From Lachnospiraceae bacterium (GTDB taxonomy: Bacteria; Bacillota; Clostridia; Lachnospirales; Lachnospiraceae): a DNA stretch of 64,000 nucleotides. Below the pieces are notes generated by a model. That model saw only the letters and a program-made list of their open reading frames with translations. It did not search any database and had not been told where the DNA came from. Positions 60,383 through 64,000 of this stretch are shown here, in pieces. The translations under genes were made by a program, and so were the position numbers. The stretch lies in NCBI GenBank assembly GCA_910576335.1, contig CAJTIU010000002.1, forward strand, positions 173,305 through 237,304, read 5' to 3'. Each line of letters opens with the position of its first letter. Position 1 is the first letter of the stretch.

Positions 60383-60427
60383 AGTACAGCCCTGCATAAT
60401 TAACGGTTCGTTATGCAAGGCTGTACT
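60383..60427 (-). other. Hairpin between two surface genes
   Basis: AGTACAGCC-C-TGCATAA (60383-60399) pairs with TTATGCA-A-GGCTGTACT (60411-60427), 16 pairs with one mismatch, in the leader of the triple-DUF6273 gene. No U-tract. Confidence 0.6.
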
Positions 60428-60472
60428 AGTGCTCCAACCGGCTGGAAGTTTTCTGACTGGTTGGAGCACTAG
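60426..60472 (-). other. Second hairpin between the same genes
   Basis: A perfect 14-bp stem (60426-60439 with 60459-60472), 14 bases past the stop of the upstream surface gene. It shares two bases with the neighbouring hairpin, so the two could compete. No U-tract. Confidence 0.65.
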
Positions 60473-60486
60473 TCTGACTCTCAGGG

Positions 60487-63400
60487 TTATTTTTTAACTG
60501 TAACCGTGCAAATAATCTTCTTCTTTCCAGATTTGACCGTAATCTTTGCTTTTCCTGCCTTTTTTGCTGTAAGCTTACCCTTCTTATCTACAGTAACCAC
60601 ACTCTTGTCAGATGTCTTATATGTAATCTTTTCCTGCGTAGTGAGCGGTGTACATTCAGCACTCAGCTTTATCTTTTTCCCTTTTTTCAGCACGATCTTT
60701 TTCGATGGGACTGTAAGCTTCGTTGTTCTGACTGTTCCCTTCTGAACCTTTACCGCTGCCTTTAATACGGTTCCATTAGAAAGCACTACGGAAAGTGTTG
60801 TTTTTCCTTTTTTCTTTGCTTTGATTACGCCCTTCTTGCTGACAGATGCTATCTTTTTATTTGTAACTGAATAGCTCTTTACCTTCACTCCTGAAGGCAT
60901 ATTCAGTACTTTTAAAAGCTTTGTGGACTGCTTTACCTTAAGCGGTATGGTTTTCATGTTAAGCTTTGGTCTTACTGTCTGTGTATTACCGCCGGATACT
61001 GCCTGCCCGCCAGACGGCTTATTGTCACCGGACGGCTTACTGCCTCCTGACGGGGTGTCACCGCCAGACGGTTTATCATCCCCTGACGGAGTATCGCCGC
61101 CAGATGGCTTATCATCTCCGGATGGGGTATCTCCATCTTTTGAAACAGTGACTGTGCAGGATGCTTCATATCCCCCTTCTACTGTTGTAACTGTAATGAC
61201 TGCCGTTCCTTCTGACACTGCCTTCACGGTTCCTTCGCCATTTACGGTTGCTGTCTCCTTGTTACTGCTGTTCCAGTCTACAAGCTGCCAGTCTGCGTTT
61301 TCTGGAAGGATTGATGCATTCAGGGATAACTGTTCTCCAGGCTTTAGCACTGCCTTCGACTGATCCAGCGATATTCCTTCCACGAATACCCTCTCCGATG
61401 AGCCGCCGTCCCATGTATCTTCCGTTGCATTTAAAACCCTTCCGGATGAATACGTAAGATCATAGCGGTTCGTTGCATTGAATAAGGCATCTGGCACATT
61501 CCCTTCTATGATCTGTCCCTTTCTGATCGTGATATCATCATACTTCACAGTACGGACCAGTTCACTGCCGCTGTATTCTTCTATCTGATAAGACGTTGTC
61601 CCACTCTGGGTTCCAACCAGCTGTACGGTATAAGAATCCTCCATGAGGTATACATACTGCATACCGTCCTCCACGGTCATGCTTACCCCTTCAAGTCCCG
61701 GGTCTACGACTCCGTTCCTAATCGCTCCGCATAATTCGCCATATCTGTCAAACACATTCATATTCACGCAGCCCACCGTGTTTCCGATACCGGAGCCAAC
61801 CGGTACACTGACTCTCTTCTTTGCATTGGCGGCTTTCTCTGCCTCATCAAATGATACCTGGAAAATGATATTGGAAAATGTGCCATATTTCTCCTTTAAA
61901 ATATCATTGATCGTATCATTGACGATAATTGGCGGAAGATATTCCATAATCTTATCCGCATCATCCGCCCAGGCGCTTTTATAGGCTATTTTCAGTTCCG
62001 CCTCTGCAGCATCCTTCACCTGATCCACAAAAGATGTCATCTTTTTATAGGCAAATAGGCCGTTTGAGTTCGATGTTGGCTTATTTGGAGGATTCGCACC
62101 TATGACACGAAGTTCAATCGTTCCAACCGCTGCATATGGATCCTTCACTCCAAGATAAAAGTTATTGCTGGTAACTTTAACAAAAATGGTTATGTTTCCA
62201 TATTTTGACCTTTGAAAATCGATCGCAGAAGTTGCTTCCAGTGTCTTTCCTTTATTAAATGTCTTCTCATTAATACCAAGCTTTTTGAGTACTTCATTGC
62301 GGAGGTCTTTTTCCTTTTTGGTATATTCCGAATACGAAAATCTATCTGAATTTAGAATCATGGAAATCCAGACATTCAAAAATGCCTCTAGAGATTTCTG
62401 CTGTTTCCCATCTAAATATATACCCAGGAAATTCGTATCAAGTGACACAATACTTGCCTGGTCCAACATATTCTCCGCATCGGTGATTGGTTTGCGTGCT
62501 TCCGTTTCCTTTTTTGCTCTTCTTATCTGTTGCCTGTCGTATGCATGATTAATAATAGTAACTGTACAAGATGATCTGTTATTGGGATCATAGCTCTCTT
62601 CTCCGTCTAACATAATCTCACTGGATATCCGTATTGTCTCCCTCTCTTTCTTTGGTGTATAGTCATGATTTACTGCAAATGTAAAATACTTGGTTCCACT
62701 TTTTCCCAATTCTACTGACGGATTCTCCAGTACAAACCCATCCCTTGAATCGGGTATGCTGATCTGTCCCTTGTCTATTTCCGTCTGATATTGGGATAAG
62801 TCAAACTTCAACCCGCTTCCTTCTACTTTAATCTTCTGCTTCCTTAATTTTACCTTTTTTATTGCTTCTTTAATCGTCTCTATCTGCTGCTCAGAACAGA
62901 TATATCCGCTTTTCATTTTTCCTTCCAGTGTTAATTTTATAGTAATACTGTCTTCCAGATAAGTTCCGTTTCCATCATTACCTTCATCATACTCCAAAGT
63001 TTTCGTGGAAGTCTCCTGCGAACCACTTGTTACGACACCCAGTGGCTTTTTGCGCAAAGTGATTGTATTGGAAACAGTTACAGCATCCTGTACGGAATCC
63101 ATTCGCACGATTTCTGATGATTTAACATTACAGACAACCATAGAAACCAAATGCAGAATCTTCATTTCGGTTGCCTGTCTCAACAAATCATCTGAGACAC
63201 TATATGCAATACCGCCGACGGTTACAGTTTTTTTAGATCTATCAACCTGCCCCAACTCTCCTACAATTGTATGCTCAACAGAAGAGGTGCTTTCCACAGC
63301 TACAAATTCGATATTTTTTTGCCCTGCGTACACTTCTGCACTGGAGCCTTTTATACCGTATATCTTTGCATTTTTGCTGTTTTTAAATGCATTCGAATTT

Positions 63401-64000
63401 TCTGAAACGTTAATCACAGATTCCGGTATTACAATCTTCAACAGATTCGGCATATCTAAAAAGCATCCTTCTAAGATCGTATCAGAACCTTCTGCCAAAA
63501 TGATTGTAGACAAATACTCCGCTCCGGAGAATGGACCATTTTCTTTGCCATTATAACTGGTTGTTCCTATCGTTAATATATTCTTTGGAATCGTTATACT
63601 CTGTATCGCCGTTCCGTTTATTATACGATATCCCAGGCTCTTCACGGATTCCGGTATCTCCAAGGTCTCCAAAGCACTGCAACTTGAAAATATACCTGAC
63701 GGTAGTTCCCTAACGTTTTCTGTCAGGTCTACTTTCCATAACGATGTACAACCCCAAAAGGCATCCCACCCTAATTTCAACTGAAATCCGGTCTTACTAT
63801 TGTAAGTAAATTCCACGGTTTCAAGCTCTTTGCATGATGCAAATGCACTCCCTCCTATCTGTTCCACCGTTTTGGGCAATACTACTTCCTTTATACTCGT
63901 TCCATAAAATGCCCTATCATGTATCACCTTGATATCCGACGGCCATTTTACTTCTGCCAGCCTTGAGCATCCATAAAAAGCCTCGGATGCCACCGTTTCC
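60487..64000 (-). CDS. Large surface protein with LRR_5 and Big_2 domains, 5' end missing
   Basis: The frame is open to the right edge, so the start and any signal peptide are outside; at least 1170 residues are present. Visible parts: LRR_5/BspA-like repeats (first ~220 residues; AFYGTSIKEVVLPKTVEQIGGSAF), then an unrecognised region of about 550 residues rich in charged helices and beta strands. A Big_2 domain follows (LDQSKAVLKPGEQLSLNASI...VNGEGTVKAVSEGTAVITV), then a repetitive G/D/S/P/K linker (61005-61140) and two more Big_2-like domains ending in KKIICTVTVKK. It is the most upstream of the four surface genes seen. Confidence 0.82.
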   Translation of the reverse strand, partial: ETVASEAFYGCSRLAEVKWPSDIKVIHDRAFYGTSIKEVVLPKTVEQIGGSAFASCKELETVEFTYNSKTGFQLKLGWDAFWGCTSLWKVDLTENVRELPSGIFSSCSALETLEIPESVKSLGYRIINGTAIQSITIPKNILTIGTTSYNGKENGPFSGAEYLSTIILAEGSDTILEGCFLDMPNLLKIVIPESVINVSENSNAFKNSKNAKIYGIKGSSAEVYAGQKNIEFVAVESTSSVEHTIVGELGQVDRSKKTVTVGGIAYSVSDDLLRQATEMKILHLVSMVVCNVKSSEIVRMDSVQDAVTVSNTITLRKKPLGVVTSGSQETSTKTLEYDEGNDGNGTYLEDSITIKLTLEGKMKSGYICSEQQIETIKEAIKKVKLRKQKIKVEGSGLKFDLSQYQTEIDKGQISIPDSRDGFVLENPSVELGKSGTKYFTFAVNHDYTPKKERETIRISSEIMLDGEESYDPNNRSSCTVTIINHAYDRQQIRRAKKETEARKPITDAENMLDQASIVSLDTNFLGIYLDGKQQKSLEAFLNVWISMILNSDRFSYSEYTKKEKDLRNEVLKKLGINEKTFNKGKTLEATSAIDFQRSKYGNITIFVKVTSNNFYLGVKDPYAAVGTIELRVIGANPPNKPTSNSNGLFAYKKMTSFVDQVKDAAEAELKIAYKSAWADDADKIMEYLPPIIVNDTINDILKEKYGTFSNIIFQVSFDEAEKAANAKKRVSVPVGSGIGNTVGCVNMNVFDRYGELCGAIRNGVVDPGLEGVSMTVEDGMQYVYLMEDSYTVQLVGTQSGTTSYQIEEYSGSELVRTVKYDDITIRKGQIIEGNVPDALFNATNRYDLTYSSGRVLNATEDTWDGGSSERVFVEGISLDQSKAVLKPGEQLSLNASILPENADWQLVDWNSSNKETATVNGEGTVKAVSEGTAVITVTTVEGGYEASCTVTVSKDGDTPSGDDKPSGGDTPSGDDKPSGGDTPSGGSKPSGDNKPSGGQAVSGGNTQTVRPKLNMKTIPLKVKQSTKLLKVLNMPSGVKVKSYSVTNKKIASVSKKGVIKAKKKGKTTLSVVLSNGTVLKAAVKVQKGTVRTTKLTVPSKKIVLKKGKKIKLSAECTPLTTQEKITYKTSDKSVVTVDKKGKLTAKKAGKAKITVKSGKKKIICTVTVKK

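Noticed and set aside
61005..61140. CRISPR-like short repeats
   Set aside because: They are in frame, degenerate and encode a G/D/S/P/K linker; no unique spacers of constant length.
60923..61363. Plus-strand proline/aspartate-rich frame
   Set aside because: It is the complement of the repetitive linker of the surface protein; no ribosome site or independent support.

Overview
The window reads as a low-to-mid GC Firmicute chromosome, most likely Lachnospiraceae (a gut Dorea / Clostridium scindens-like organism). This rests on gene content and order: ftsK-fhs-folD, alr-mazF, yceD-rpmF next to plsX-acpP-rnc-smc-ftsY, Rex, a YesM/YesN-type signalling cassette, and large Big_2/BspA/DUF6273 surface proteins. 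No database search was possible, so the assignment is inference. Nearly all genes lie on the minus strand; only six credible genes are on the plus strand. No tRNA, rRNA, CRISPR array or transposase was seen.

Layout. (1) 1-1800: the 5' end of an NfnA/SudB-like flavoprotein, a 23-codon remnant of an AAA-ATPase gene, and an iron alcohol dehydrogenase whose promoter carries two Rex operators. (2) 1786-16050: a long minus-strand housekeeping run, read as nnr, alr, mazF, a CorC-like CBS protein, yebC, a CFI-box protein, metY, tepA, ftsK, fhs, folD and a zinc-ribbon/TPR membrane protein. (3) 16145-18900: rex and a divergent ABC-F ATPase. (4) 18970-26700: a DUF4143 ATPase, a secreted Big_2/DUF1593 protein, and a histidine kinase / solute-binding protein / AraC-type response regulator operon. 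The DUF1593 gene and the kinase operon have near-identical promoters with tandem 21-bp direct repeats, which predicts a small regulon. (5) 26930-30500: a Re-citrate synthase-like enzyme, a GntR regulator and NADP-isocitrate dehydrogenase, an oxidative route to 2-oxoglutarate, behind a promoter overlapped by a 30-bp palindrome. (6) 30600-46910: ilvA, ftsY, smc, rnc, acpP, plsX, a CmpB-like membrane protein, rpmF, yceD, ackA, pta, mgtE, tmcAL and a nitronate monooxygenase-like enzyme. (7) 47190-64000: a PF09820/DUF1703 ATPase-nuclease, a coiled-coil small protein, and four very large secreted proteins in one direction (DUF6273, BspA-type LRR, Big_2). The last is cut by the window edge, and one carries a candidate papain-like Cys-His-Asp triad.

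Two dispersed repeat families stand out. The first is a 38-44 bp perfect palindrome with core GACGGGG...CCCCGTC, found five times. Each copy sits within about 15 bp of a stop codon, and paired base changes preserve the stem. A sixth palindrome shares only the GACGGGGC arm motif. The second family is a 37-nt hairpin repeat near plsX and near pta/mgtE, with a half copy beside mgtE.
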